Shown in pieces: positions 1 through 11,484 of a DNA stretch of 64,000 bases (the first letter of the stretch is position 1; each line of letters starts with the position of its first letter). The notes under the pieces are model-generated. The model was not told the DNA's origin. It saw only the letters and a program-made list of their open reading frames with translations, and did not search any database. This stretch comes from Triatoma infestans. Its lineage: Eukaryota > Arthropoda > Insecta > Hemiptera > Reduviidae. The position numbers were made by a program, and so were the translations under genes. Location: assembly GCA_011037195.1 (NCBI GenBank), contig JAAEAF010002326.1, forward strand, positions 124,001 to 188,000, given 5' to 3'.

Positions 1-600
1 TATGTTTTTTATACTTTCACTTACTCCTAATAAGAGAAAGAGACGTGTCATGAGAAATTTTCGAAATAGAGTTTTCACTGGAAATACAAGTTTTGAGGGT
101 CCTCTGAGTCAGAAAAAAGTAGTTTTAGAAAATGGTGTTTGTATGTATGTATGTATGTGAAAGCTCAAAAACATTAATCCCAGAAAGTTGAAAAATTAAC
201 AATCCGTTCCTGAATCCGTCAGGAAGTTTTCTGTCAAAATTCTTCTACTGGAAAAAAAATACTTTAATGATTGGATTTTTCAGTTTTTTTTGCGATTTTC
301 ACAAAAATTACTGAAATGATTTGGTATAAGCATTGTTCAACAACTACAAAATATTATGTGATGAAACTTTCATTTATAACATCTCTCCAGAAAGATTCAT
401 TTGAGTGGATTTTTTGGTGGAGAGGTTGAGTTATGTTTTCCTCTAAAGAGGTATTTTAGTTTAATCTTCCGAATTTAGATTTCACATTTTGCCAAAATTC
501 TGAGTTTAAAATAAAAACGATTGAGTGAAACTGCGCTTTTACGGTTTAACACTGAAGATATTTAAACGTGTAAGTAAGCAATCGATTATTGAAGTTTGTA
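1..600 (+). repeat. Dispersed repeat with embedded GTAT microsatellite
   Basis: Positions 1-180 match blocks near 21.6-22.1 kb, 40.3 kb and 46.5 kb: a conserved segment ending in a short stretch about accelerated 'TCACTGGAAATAC', a GTAT microsatellite, then more conserved sequence. Positions 230-600 match the roughly 0.3-kb unit repeated in tandem at 23.2-24.4 kb. No coding potential is visible. The copy is eroded. The family is not one I can name. Confidence 0.6.
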
Positions 601-2139
601 AAAAAAAAAATATATTTCTCATTTATAATTCTAAGAATTAGAGTGAGAAAGAAGTCATGTGCGTGTTTCGTAACATATTTTTTTTTAACTTTTTTATTTT
701 TAAAAGTAACCAATTATCTCATTAATATGTGTATTATGTTCAGAAAAAAATGAAATAATTTTTATATAATTTCAATTCTTTCTCGGATTTAAGCCACTTT
801 ATTGAATGTGGAAGGAAAGCCAATGAAATTACCATAGAAGTGAAAGAATATCATTTCGATGGCCCAGGGAAGCTATAACCTGCCACTTTTATACACTGGT
901 TTACTCTTTGCAGTGTAACTCCATTTAGCTCGAATACCTCTCTCGATCTACTTCATTTCCCTTCTTTTTTTTTTCCTAGCCTATCTAATACTTTCTAGAA
1001 TGCTTTTACATCGAAAGGTCAATCTGAAATCTCCTTTACTCTTTACCATCAACGTTGTCGTACAGACCATACTAATACTACTATGTCAAAATCCTTTCAC
1101 TTTACATAGATATATTGTAAGTGTATCATATGAGTATATATATATATATATATATATTGTGTGTGTGTATATATATATATATACATACATTTATGTATGA
1201 ATACACATATGTATGTATGTATGTTTAATAGAAAGAGGTTTTCCTTTTTTTAAGTGCGTCATATTGATACATTTATGGCTGGTTCTATCTTTAACCTTCA
1301 CTGCAGCATCTCTTTGCCCCGAGTTTTATTCAAATAAAGAAGCTTATCTTTTTTCTAAACTAGGGACCCGGGATGTTCGCCTTGCTGACTTTTCTATATA
1401 CTAGGTCAAGTACACAGGATGGAATAAAGCTATGGAATTTTTCTATTCAAATACGTTTGATATATTGTGTTCAGTGCACCTTGAAAAATATTAGATAGAA
1501 AGTTTTATACATTTAAATAAATAAATAAATAATAGTAGATACCCAAAGAAGTCTATGTGCTATTATGAAAATATATAAAAAAAAAATACAGAAAATTAAA
1601 AAGTACAGTATTTTTCTTCTATGTTGTTCTATGTCTCTTCTATGTTCTATGAGTCTTTTTTCAGTATCTATGAAGATTATTTTACTTCTTTAAGATGACA
1701 ATGATCTTTACTTGGCTCTAACAGTGGTACTGAAGTTTAGCAAAGCTTTCTATTCAATTAGAATACAAAGCAGCTTCAGTTTTAGACAAAGCAATATTAT
1801 TGTCAATCAGATGAAATATCTGGTGTCTGATTTTGTGCTTTTGTTCAAAAATTTTCTAAGGCAGCATTTTTTTTTTCAAATTTGCATAGTAATCCAAGAT
1901 CTCTATTTAAGGCCAACCTGTTCATTATGGCTTTCTTCTTCTTTTCATCCCGACATGATTTCCATCTTGTAAAAGATACTGATTGATCTGCACCTGTAAC
2001 ATCATGTCAACCCTAATTATTACAATTTATCAATACTTGGTAAAATCTTCTGCCGAATGAGTAAGCAATATACTGTCTTATTACTTATCTAAAAGTAGAG
2101 TAAAATAATGCCTATTTTTTTAGACGGGCTAAACGTTCA
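601..2139. other. AT-rich stretch, no gene seen
   Basis: Only short ORFs of 60-90 codons occur, with low-complexity composition and no recognisable domain. Homopolymer A and T runs and the microsatellite at 1136-1225 are the only structure I see. Confidence 0.5.
1136..1225. repeat. TA / TG / GTAT compound microsatellite
   Basis: Alternating TA, then GT, then TA, then ACAT/GTAT repeats in sequence. Low complexity, seen directly. Confidence 0.9.
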
Positions 2140-2296
2140 GCTACCAAATTAGGTGTCGTGGACGGGTGCGGAAGCACCTACATTATTGTTAACATTTTTC
2201 ATACCAATATAAAATGTAGCGGTTATACGCGGGACTCGAACTGGGGTCCTCTCACTTACAAGTCCATGCTCATAACCACTATACCAAAACCCGCTC
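2140..2296 (-). mobile_element. tRNA-derived SINE or tRNA-like pseudogene
   Basis: Read on the minus strand, the segment from 2296 down to about 2215 has a pol III A box (TGGTATAGTGG) and a B box (AGTTCGAGTCC) at the spacing of a tRNA. The acceptor and T stems do not pair properly, so it is not a working tRNA gene. The downstream part to about 2140 is non-tRNA body with a small AGGTG/CACCT hairpin. The head resembles Gly/Asp-type tRNAs. A SINE is the simplest reading; a lone tRNA pseudogene is possible. Confidence 0.6.
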
Positions 2297-3379
2297 CTAT
2301 TACCTATCTAATTTAATCATCCATAATGTTTTATTTTGTTGCTTATTTTTATTGGACATAATTTTCTAATCTGACAGTTCCTTGGAGTTCTCTGCAAATT
2401 AAAAGTTTGTCTACTTATAATCTTAATTTTTTTTTTTTTTGTATTTTTATATTATTTTTGCGTATTTAACTTTTCCCTTCTAGAGCTATCAATATTTTAT
2501 TAAATATATATATATATTTTTTATTTTATTATCAACAAAAGTTGTTTTATTTTAGATACTTTGGATTGTCTCCAAAATTTAAAACTAATCAGTATTGAAT
2601 ATTACTATAAAACGTAAAAATATTAGCTTTATGGATTACTAATGGACAAGTAATAATATTTAATAATATAGGCTCTTAAAAATATTAACTGAATTAGAAA
2701 CAATGGCCTGGAAAATTGCTATTTTAATATTTAATATAAAAACAAAGGAATAATCTTTTCAAAGAATTTACTCAAAAATAAATAAAGAGTAGATCATATT
2801 AAATTTATGAAAAAAAAAAGAAATTAAAAAAAGTAATAAAATCTTAAAAAACAGAGCTGTGGGCTCATCGTGAAACATCGGTGGCCTCGTGCTTGTTGCC
2901 AACAGCCATAATAAAAAATTAATATGCAAAAAATAACTTTAAATTTTCCTTATGATGTGCTCACTGCAAAAATGAGATTTTTTTTTTTTATTATCTGAAA
3001 TTGAGATTATAATTCCAAAAATAAAGGCCAACAAAAATTAATCAAAACCGTAGCTTTGTGCTGGTAGTCGTGTTATAGAAATGAGAAATTAATTTTATCA
3101 GAATAATTTATTTTGGTAATTTGAATAGAAGGAGATCAGAAATTTAGTTATTGAAAGAGCAATCCTGCACTTCAGATAGATATCTTCTTAGTTTCTTAGG
3201 TATTTTGATGAGTTTTGCGTTAGTTGACATTTCGAAATTGAATTTTCACAAGAAAAACATGTCTTGCGGCAGGCACACTGAATTCAAAAATATGTTTATT
3301 TAGATTTACGATGTGTGATTTTTTTTCTCCCACGCAGAATTTCTGCTCTCAAAATCTTACACATTTCGTGATACTTGTC
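2297..3379. other. AT-rich stretch, no gene seen
   Basis: A/T homopolymers and poly-A runs. I see no domain, terminal repeat or structured RNA. Confidence 0.5.
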
Positions 3380-4176
3380 ACTCCCAAGTTGGTTAGTGAT
3401 AAAAGTAACCCCTGGTGGTCATCTTCGTTAAAAATACTAAAAAAAAAACAGGTTACGGCACCTGCAGAAAAGGCTGTCCTAACTATTCTTCAGAATAGTG
3501 CTATAAATATAACAGTACTAAAAAAGCGTACAGATATACTCTAAGGATGCCAAGAGAAACTCTTGGACAACCTTTTTAAGAGGATCTAAATTCGACCCCA
3601 GTGACATCTACGCTGGAATGGATTGTTGGCAAACATTGATTGGGAGACATTGCAGCTTCTGCTTAATACTATTTCCCGGATAATATAAATATTAACTGAC
3701 AGACGTTTGCTGTGGGCTATAGGAAGCTAGAATCTAATGGTCTGGTTAGTTTGGACGAGGTAATTACTATAGTTAGAATGGTTTCGGCAGTACAAAGTTT
3801 CTCAACATTTAATTCACCTGGACCAAAAGAAGTAGTTACAAAATGGTGGGAATGTAACGACGAAGGTAACTGGTAAAGATTTTAAAGGTTGTTAAATATT
3901 TGGCTATGTATCAATATTATGGAAAAAAATTATAGTGGTCTTCAAGCTGGAAAATAGACTATACGACCTTTAAGGCAGGTAAATCTATAAGTCTTATTGA
4001 ATATGTAGTTCGGTCAATTGTTCCAGAAATCAATTGAAAGTCTTATGCTGTTCCTCCTGAAGATTTTGGAAAAGTTGGTGGATAGATACTTTATTAGATG
4101 TTAGCATAAGAGTTACTTTATTAGAGCTGGAAAGCATCAGAGACATTTTCCGTGGTAGCCTGCTTCATTTTGTGGT

Positions 4177-4215
4177 CATCGACCGGTTTCGGGCGTTCGG
4201 CCATCTTCAGGATGC
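4177..4215 (-). ncRNA. Hammerhead ribozyme motif, left arm of foldback A
   Basis: On the minus strand: GCATC (stem I, 4211-4215), core CTGAAGA (4204-4210), one extra base, stem II region (4191-4202), GAAA (4187-4190), palindromic stem III CCGG (4183-4186), UC (4181-4182), then GATG (4177-4180), which pairs with CATC of stem I. The base between CTGAAGA and stem II is an insertion relative to the strict consensus; a viroid hammerhead with an extra base at this place is known. Stem II is partly eroded, so activity is uncertain. Confidence 0.55.
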
Positions 4216-4362
4216 GTTTTTCAGACAGTGTGACAACAGAGACTTGCACAGAGCAAATTCAGTTTACGCAGTGTGTAAACAGTAAACACAGTGTGTTACA
4301 TACAGAGTGTGTAAACTGAATTTGCTCTGTGCAAGTCTCTGTTGTCACACTGTCTGAAAAAA

Positions 4363-4402
4363 GCATCCTGAAGATAGGCGAACGTCCGAAACCGGTCGAT
4401 GA
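4363..4402 (+). ncRNA. Hammerhead ribozyme motif, right arm of foldback A
   Basis: Order: GCATC (4363-4367), CTGAAGA (4368-4374), stem II region (4375-4387), GAAA (4388-4391), CCGG (4392-4395), UC (4396-4397), GATG (4398-4401). CATC/GATG gives a 4-bp stem I across the predicted cleavage site after C4397. Stem II has lost one G-C pair compared with other copies. The self-complementary stem III without a loop suggests a dimeric fold. Confidence 0.55.
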
Positions 4403-4739
4403 CCATAAAATGAAGCAGGCTACCACGGAAAATGTCTCAGATACTTTATTGATGGTCCTTTGACGGATCATTCACTCCATCCAAATCAAAATGTTTATAA
4501 CATAGGAAAATCGATCGAGACTGCTTTGCTATTTCTGATCCGTAGGATAGAATCTGTTATAGAAGCAAATGAAAATATGCTCTAGAATCATTTTTTGTTG
4601 TTAAAGAGGCATTTGATAGTATATCGTTTGATAGAAGATTATCAAGGTCAAAAAGGTACATAACAGTTTTATTTAACTGAATAAGTGTTTATTTAAGGAG
4701 TAGAATACAGACTTTTTCGAGGTAAGCACAGTTTTCAGC

Positions 4740-5049
4740 ATTGACTAATTTTAGTGTTAAAACGCTTGAATTTTTCTCACGATTTCAATTTTAACAAGAC
4801 TATCAAAAAGTCTCATGGAACCTTGTCAAGAATTTTAAGGATACATTTTTAGACCGATCTTACTTCTCATCTTGACTGTTGCTTATTTGATCACTGCGCA
4901 ATAAAACCGAATAAGAAAAATTTTAAAAATCTGATGTAATACATTACATGTGACTTTCTTTTATTATAATTTACATAATTTTTATTTACTTATTATTACA
5001 AATTTCTATTATAATATAATCTACATACATGTGCATCGGCAATATAAAT
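4740..5049. other. AT-rich stretch, no gene seen
   Basis: No recognisable element between the LINE remnant and the next dispersed repeat. Confidence 0.4.
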
Positions 5050-5290
5050 ACGCAAACAAGTCACACTTCCGGTCGACCTATTTTTCTTTAAACTTGCAAT
5101 TTTTGCAACACATTACATTCTATCAGATTACACAGACGATAGAATTGTATAGTTTATTGAAATGGCACTTTGGAGGAAAACATAAATTCCCCATCCCTCA
5201 GAACACCCTTTCAATAAATTTTCCCGGAAAAATGTTCCAAACGAAAGTTGCAGCTTTCTATTTGATTAGATGATATACCAATTGTTAAGA
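5050..5290 (-). repeat. Dispersed 0.3-kb repeat unit, minus orientation
   Basis: The reverse complement carries the family landmarks 'CCGGAAG', 'TTTAAAG/CTTTAAA', 'TTTCCGGGAAAA' and 'CCTCCAAAGTGCC', as in the tandem units at 23.2-24.4 kb. A 107-codon ORF crosses it, but this is chance: the same frame is not kept in other copies. Confidence 0.6.
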
Positions 5291-5979
5291 AAATCATAGA
5301 AGGTATTTTCTTGAATAATTGCAAAAAAAAAAAAGACCATTCCATTCAGTAAAGTATTATATCCAGTCGACTCAATTTGAATAAAACCACTCTTGGTACC
5401 ACCTAATTTAAATACCAAGTTTCAGGTTTTTCGATTTTAAAATTTTGGCGTTTTACAATAATAAAATCACCCGCTAAGGGTGTCATATATTAGTTCACAA
5501 TCAAATAATCACAACGACTTGTATTGTCGATTAATCTTGGTTAATTAATGTTGAACAATGGAAAGTAAAGCCATTAATTTAATTATAATCAAGTAATTAA
5601 GATGGCGTATCTAATACAGTTGTAAATTTAATCAGAAATGAAAAGATTTTAAAAATATTTAATAATGAGAAAGCAATATTTTTTATCATCAAATAAGAAC
5701 TTGCGATACTAACTTCGAATTACTGTTTTCTTCAATCAACGCTCAATTTCTTACTCCTTTCTATTGTGGTCTTTTGTAATATTCACTGTTCTCCTTTTCC
5801 AACAGTGTAAATAGTATATTATCTAATTTACGGTACGTCATCCACTTGTACTAAGTTATTATGGCAATAAAAAAAGGTACCGGAAGCAACAAAAAGTAGT
5901 GAAAACAAAAATTGTTGCAAAATACATATATTATAACAATTACTCTGAAAATTTATTATTCATCACATAATTATTCAAT
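5291..5979. other. AT-rich stretch, no gene seen
   Basis: No domain, terminal repeat or RNA structure recognised. Confidence 0.45.
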
Positions 5980-5988
5980 CATCCCCAC

Positions 5989-6252
5989 TGTGGACTGTTG
6001 TGGTAGTTGGTTCCGCAAAGCTGGAAAGCATCAGAGACATTTTCCACGATAGCCTGCTTCTTTTTGTGGTTACCGACCGGTTTCGAGCGTTCGCCCACCA
6101 TTAGGATGCATTTGTGTGTAAATCTGAATTTGCACTGTGCAAGTCTGTGTTATGACACAGTTTTAACAAACGCATCCTGAAGATGGGAGAACGCCCGAAA
6201 ATGGTCGATGACCACAAAAAGAAGCAGGCTATCACGGAAAATGTCTTTGATG
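5989..6252. mobile_element. Foldback element B with hammerhead core
   Basis: Same family as the element at 4096-4440. The flanking direct repeat CATCCCCAC (5980-5988 and 6253-6261) is a 9-bp target duplication. The left end has about 28 unpaired bases including a 'TTCCGCAAAGCTGG' segment that recurs at the ends of the 42.1-kb foldback and, more diverged, at 38.0 kb. Inverted arms follow (6010-6110 and 6165-6250). The right-arm hammerhead core is intact apart from stem III; in the left arm CTGAAGA has mutated to CTAATGG. Confidence 0.75.
6172..6210 (+). ncRNA. Hammerhead ribozyme motif, right arm of foldback B
   Basis: GCATC (6172-6176), CTGAAGA (6177-6183), extra T (6184), stem II GGG/CCC (6185-6187 with 6194-6196), GAAA (6197-6200), ATGG in place of CCGG (6201-6204), UC (6205-6206), GATG (6207-6210) pairing with CATC. 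Stem III has lost its palindrome, so this copy is probably inactive. Confidence 0.45.
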
Positions 6253-6489
6253 CATCCCCACGACTTTTATAAAAAAAAATTTTAAAACATTAAAGTCTCA
6301 TCATATCAATTTTTTTCTGGGAAAATTAATTCTATGTAGTATATGAGGAGCGCTTTGGAGTACATGAGGAGGACTGACATCAACCTTCTTTCTAAAATGC
6401 TATTTCAAAATATGTTTCTACTAAGTAAATAATACTGAGGAGAAGTAAATAAACTTTTAAAAACACAAATTTCTAATCAAATTTATAAA

Positions 6490-6920
6490 GAAATCCTCAG
6501 GGCTATATCTCTTGCCCAGTCTTTAGAACATGGTTTTCGACAGTCTCCGGGCGCGAGAACTTCCTGGGGTCCAACGGCGAAGACCTTGTGCTAGTTATAG
6601 CTGTGGGTAGTAGGCTGGAGCTAGAAATCATTGCCTCGGCTGCCTTGGAATCTCTATCCGCTTGGTGCTCGATTCCCAAATTATGTACTTCAGCGGATAA
6701 GACCTTCGCTATGTTATTGACGGGCATCATGGCCTTGAATCGGCAGCCGACGGTCTTTCTTGGAAGCGGCCATTTGAGGTGGGTGCAGCAAACACCTATC
6801 TGGATATGGTTTTGGACTCTAAATTGAACTTTGTCCCTCATGTTAATGACCTTAGAGAGAGGTCTAAGAGAGTGGTAAACCGCCTATGCCACTAGGAACG
6901 CGTGGGTACTTCAAAAAAGT
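6490..6920 (+). pseudogene. LINE reverse transcriptase palm/thumb fragment
   Basis: The plus strand encodes, over several frames, the post-YADD part of an R1-like reverse transcriptase: a segment like 'LELE-IASAALESLSAWC' (from 6605), 'SADKTFAMLLTG' (6695), 'LRWVQQT' (6775), then 'VLDSKLNFVPHV' and 'RSKRVVNRL' in another frame to about 6890. These match RT motif D-E and the start of the thumb. The catalytic aspartates lie upstream and are missing. At least one frameshift is present. GC content is above the local background. It is a different subfamily from the 17-kb and 55-kb elements. Confidence 0.75.
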
Positions 6921-8694
6921 TTGGTTGTGATGCATCACATATTTTAAAGTGTATTTAATTTCTTATTTCCTGAAATATGTTAAGCATTAACCTAGCTCGG
7001 TTAATATTGTTAAAGTAACTGGTATGATTAAGTAATATGAAGTAGTAGGCCTTTAGATAATACAACCCAGTATACAATTGTTTTGAAAGTTTCCATATAA
7101 ATTCCCAAGTCCATTACTAGTTCCCATAGCATTAAGTTTTTAGCCCGGGATAAAGGTAATAAAAATAAGAGGATTTGTTTGTTTATAAGTTTTTTTTTTA
7201 TTATTTTCATTTTTTTTTTTTTTTGTAATATCTTTGTAAAGATATATAAATTTATTTTTAAGGTCTTTGTATAAGAACGAAGTATAAGAAGTGGAAGAAG
7301 AAGATAACCGCTGAATTAAACCCTTTAAGTTCTTGGTATTAAATTCTTGGCTTCTGAGGAATTTGTGTTCGCTCAGTTTAATTTCATTTAAGCACTTCTG
7401 GGTTGGCTTCATCCCATCCCCCGCTTAGTATTGCCTCCTCACTTGCACACCCTATCGTATCCATTTCTCAACCCTTGGGTTCAACTCTTAAGTTTTATAA
7501 TAACGAGCAACCAATATATAAAAGCGTACGGAGTGTTTACTCTATTCAATATGAGAACTCGCAGTGTATAAGAAGGGTAAACTGTTTAATGGAATTTAAT
7601 AACTTCTTTATTATTGATATTTTATTTCAAAAATTATTATTGGTCAATACGCTAATGTTAATCAAATGTTATTTAGCGCTGCTTAATAATATGAATTCTT
7701 TCGTTTTATTTTAAGATGTTATTTTATTGGAAAATATCTTGAAGGTTTACAAAATGGTTAATAGAATAGAGTAGAATATTTATTTTTTATTCTATGGAAA
7801 AGAGAATGAATAAGGAAAAAATAATATTTTATTTATTGTTATTAAATAATTGCACAGACCTATACTCCGTTCTCCAGGCACAAGCTTAGCAGCTATTGTG
7901 ATTAAAAATGTGCCAGATTGTTCAAAGGGGCCTGTCTCAGTTAGTTTTATATATTATGTTATTTTATTTATTTATTTTGCAACTGCGTACACAATTGCAA
8001 CAAGCAAAAATGATAAAATGAAAATTGCGTACATGAATATATATATATATTATAATATATACCATAAACATGCATGCACTAGCGTGTGATAACTTGAACG
8101 GCGACCATCCAGTGTTGGTAGCCGTAGAATATTTTATGTATTGTAGAAAAATGTTTTTTCCTTATAAGCCATCAGTTACATATTATTTGTTTGTTATTTC
8201 GAGAAATTGTATAAAATACCGGCCAGGGACTCCTAATTTCCACAGCATTGTATGTAAATAATTCGAGTAAAGATAATTTTTTTTTTTCAAATTATGAACA
8301 TTAGAAACAGTTTCTGAAGTGCCTTTCAAGAATTCAGTATTGCAAAGTGGACATTTTTTCAGAAATGAACGAAGTAAATCGTTTCTATGCATAGAATATA
8401 TTTAGTTATAATTTCACTAAAAAAAAACAATTCAATCAATATTTTTTTCTAAACGTGGAATATTAACTGAGTATAACATTATTATCAAACAAACTTTTTC
8501 ATTTTAAAGCAGCGATTTTTTAAATAATTATTATATTAATTGGCATTCCAATCATTGCCGCACTCTTCGAAAAAATGTGTTCCAATGAACTGTCTTTTAT
8601 AGATGTAAAGGAAAATATTATGATTATGTCAAATTATAGAAATAGTTGACACGGTAATCAAATATTTTGAGATTCACAAAGTTCAAAAAATGTT
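6921..8694. other. AT-rich stretch, no gene seen
   Basis: Several 60-100 codon ORFs occur on both strands. None has a recognisable domain, and their composition (K, N, I, F, Y rich) is what AT-rich noise gives. Confidence 0.5.
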
Positions 8695-8975
8695 TTTAGC
8701 AAATGACTGTATGAGGTATAATGCGACTTAAAAGGAGTGTATGAGGCGTACTGCGACTTAAAAGGACTGTATGAGGTACAATGTGACTTAAAAAGACTGT
8801 ATGAGGTACATTTGGACTTAAAAAGACTGTATGAGGTATAATGCGACTTAAAAAGACTAATGAGGTACAATGCGATTTAAAAGGAGTGTATGAGGTTTAA
8901 TGAGACTTAAAAAGACTGTACGATGTGTTATGCGACTTAACAAGACTCTATGAGGTATAATGCGACTTAAAAAGA
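8695..8975. repeat. 30-bp minisatellite, about nine copies
   Basis: A unit close to 'GACTGTATGAGGTA' plus 'TAATGCGACTTAAAAA' (30 bp) repeats from about 8700 to 8975 with point differences. On the minus strand it translates as repeated 'SLFKSHYTSY', but there are no flanking coding signals and I do not call a protein. Confidence 0.9.
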
Positions 8976-9799
8976 TTTGGTTATAACGAATTTCTTTAAA
9001 CTTGAAAAACTAACTGCACAGATAAAAATTTACTACTTTTATTTAGAACATTTTCTGAAAAATATTTTGAGGGAAATTAGGTATGTGTGACTTAAAATTT
9101 CAAATGTTTCAATTAGCTTAGTCTTCTGGACTGCATTGTAAAAATTACTTGATATCTGCCGGGCTTAGTTAAGCACCTGTAAACCTTTCTTCACCGCTAT
9201 AATTTATGTTAACACAAATGAGTGAAAATTTCGAGCTTACAGGAAAATTCGTTTTCTACAAATGTTAAATATCTCACTCTTCCAAAAATTATTTTTTCAG
9301 ATATGTTAATTAGGTGCTTATATATACAAATTTCTACAGAGATATTTATATATTTATTTAATTTATATACATAAATAAAAGGTATTGGTACGTCAATAGA
9401 TAGATTGGTTATTCCTCTATTACTATTGTACCGTCAAAAAAAAAAAAAAAAAAAAGGTACACTAGTTATTTCAAAGTGGACTATATTTAATACAAAAAAA
9501 AGAAAAGAAGGAAAGATGAACAGAATTACAAGAGATAATACATTATATTATAATGTAAAGGCTGAACAATATATTTGCATTTATTAGAGATTTTCTATTT
9601 TATTTCTCCCTAGCCTGGAATTCGTCGATGAAGATGCTGCTGGAGCTGTGCGGTTGTCGCCTAAACTCACGTACATCCGCTCTGGTACAGATAATGGTGG
9701 ATAGAAAAATGATGCTCTTCTTGATGATAATGAAGAGATGATGATGATTTACCAAAGTTTGAAGAGAATGGTGGTCCGCAATTTCCACAATGGTTGATA
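8976..9799. other. AT-rich stretch with long poly-A run
   Basis: A pure A run lies near 9437-9455. Nothing else recognised; the modest GC rise at 9610-9690 has no domain on either strand. Confidence 0.45.
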
Positions 9800-9804
9800 T
9801 AGGT

Positions 9805-10106
9805 ATAATGGAGTTGATGAGGAGAGAAATTAGGTTAGATTAATTAGACGAGATATGAAGACACTGTTATAATATAGCTATAAGTTACACAAACTGCACT
9901 GGACTTGTAATGATTTTATAGAATAAAGGGTGACAGTAGAGTTATGACACGATGTGTTGTTTATGGCTGAATCTGATCGATCCATGTCTAGATCTCTCAC
10001 TGGCTTATACACAGGTTCTCCCCACTCTAGCCTGCTTAAGTCAGAGAGTACCAGAGAGAGTCTGTTTTCTCTCAGTCGGGCTTGTGTTCTCTCTCTTGCC
10101 GTTACA
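9805..10106 (-). mobile_element. Solo LTR, family 1 (TGTAAC...TTAT)
   Basis: Read on the minus strand it starts TGTAACGGCAAG at 10106 and ends CCATTAT at 9805. A 5-bp direct repeat TAGGT flanks it (9800-9804 and 10107-10111), as expected for a solo LTR. It shares with the copies at 13512, 24812, 25156, 27864, 28355 and 45025 a GA-rich 5' part, a 'AGAGTGGG' segment, a TATA-like stretch and a 'GTCCAG' segment. No gag or pol is attached. Confidence 0.7.
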
Positions 10107-10111
10107 TAGGT

Positions 10112-11367
10112 AATGGTACACCAGCGTACAAAAAAATGTTAAGTAAAGTTCAAGGTGTGGCCATACAGAATTTGAAATCAAATTCAACTCACTACTGTGC
10201 ATACTAGCAAAGCAGCGGAACAACTAACTGTATGTTTAGAATAAGTCTTTGTTACGAGAAAACATTATAAGTTCAAAGTGCGGGCGAGCCAGAGTCAGAA
10301 ATCACACACACTGACAAGAGAGAAACATAATAGATGTTTTGTGGTAGTGATTGCGAGAGAGAATTGATGTTTATTTTATACAGTTACATACGGTTATTAA
10401 AATTTTATTTCATTTATTCTCCTCCATATTTCAAGGACGCTCCAGGTAATTTAAAAATTGAACGAACGTTTTATAAAGTTCTAGAAGATTAATAATTCAA
10501 CAAAATTGTGTTTGAATAGTAATTAATTTGTTATCATTTCATTTGGTTAATGAAATAAACAATAATTAAAAAATAAAAGTTATAAAGTTCTTTTACTATT
10601 TCATTATTTAACAGTGATTGAAATTATCCATTAACAAGGAGATTAATTAACAGTAGTGAATTTTCAATAGGAAATTGGTTCATTTGAGTGCACACACTGA
10701 CAGTGTACTGTTCTAATTCATTAGATAAAGGAATGAGTTAGCCAATTGATTAGTTACAACCTATCCGTTCTCATTTAATTTTCTACACAGAAATAATGCT
10801 GTTTAAAGTATACTGTGATGATATAAATGTTTCTTCCTACTTACCGCAGGGCACCATATATTATACTATATTTATGTCAATGGTATTGAATTAGAAATTT
10901 AACAGTACAGGTACCTAATTAACAGCAATTATGAATATCTTATTTTGAGGCTTGTTATAAACTACACCTGATTAGCTTATATATGCTCTTACAATTAGCA
11001 ATAAAGCATTACCTGAATAGTATTGTTTTAGTACATACAGCACTTGGAATCGATCTCAAAATAGCCATACACGTATGGTGCATGACTCAAGTTAACTTAT
11101 AAACTGTTACAGTTACTCTTGCATAAATTTAGCCATGATAAGGGTATAGATAACCTGCTATGGCAAATATTACTTGAACTGATTACCTTATAGTCCTGAA
11201 GACAGTGCTAATAACATTCCACAAACCTCCCTTAACATACGAAATCTAACATCACAGATTCCTTAGAACTCTCCAATTTGTTTCAAAAATCTTTCATATA
11301 AATGTGTTATGTCTTTTCAGTGAGTTTAAAGAAAATCTTTGTATGTTTAGAAATTTATTCTGTAAAG
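10112..11367. other. AT-rich stretch, no gene seen
   Basis: No element end, ORF or structured RNA recognised. Confidence 0.45.
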
Positions 11368-11447
11368 TCTCATTTCGTGATTCTTTAAATTTGGACTTCT
11401 AGCAATGCTTTCAATATTACAGAGATTGTAAAACTATACATTATACT
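11368..11447 (+). repeat. 80-bp direct repeat, left copy
   Basis: Nearly identical to 12384-12464 (start TCTCATTTCGTGATTC, end TATACATTATACT). The pair brackets the LTR/Jockey block. The right copy begins exactly where the Jockey sequence stops, so the two probably record a duplication plus deletion, not a target duplication. Confidence 0.8.
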
Positions 11448-11484
11448 ACTTTATAACTATAGACTTTTCCAAAAATGCTCCAGT

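Larger units (their letters stand above)
4096..4440. mobile_element. Foldback element A with hammerhead core in both arms
   Basis: Two inverted arms of roughly 120 bp (4125-4245 and 4310-4440) surround a short GTGTAAAC-rich loop. The element is flanked by AGATACTTTATT at 4084-4095 and again at 4439-4450, which is best read as a target duplication because the same LINE without the insert is continuous at 18640. About 30 unpaired bases precede the left arm. Arm sequence recurs at 5989-6252 and 46790-46945. Each arm holds a hammerhead-like core reading toward the nearer end. I infer a non-autonomous Penelope-like derivative. Confidence 0.75.
3380..4730 (+). pseudogene. Degenerate LINE reverse transcriptase, interrupted by a foldback element
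   Basis: This stretch aligns by eye with 17930-18920, the endonuclease/RT linker and fingers-palm of the R1/LOA-like LINE. Shared landmarks are the 'AACCCCTGGWGGTC' segment near 3400, 'AAAGTTTCTCA..TTCACCTGGACC' near 3800 and 'GATCATTCACTCCATCC' near 4465. Many stops and frameshifts are present and the catalytic motifs are not intact. A 345-bp foldback (4096-4440) splits it, with a 12-bp duplication of LINE sequence (AGATACTTTATT) on each side. It is an old copy of the family at 17 kb, clearly more diverged than that copy. Confidence 0.8.

Noticed and set aside
2215..2296. Functional tRNA gene
   Set aside because: A and B boxes are good but acceptor and T stems do not pair, and a non-tRNA body follows; SINE or pseudogene.
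4950..5273. 107-codon plus-strand ORF
   Set aside because: It overlaps a minus-oriented dispersed repeat whose other copies do not keep the frame.
9400..9587. 60-codon ORF across a poly-A run
   Set aside because: Lysine run from the homopolymer; no independent support.
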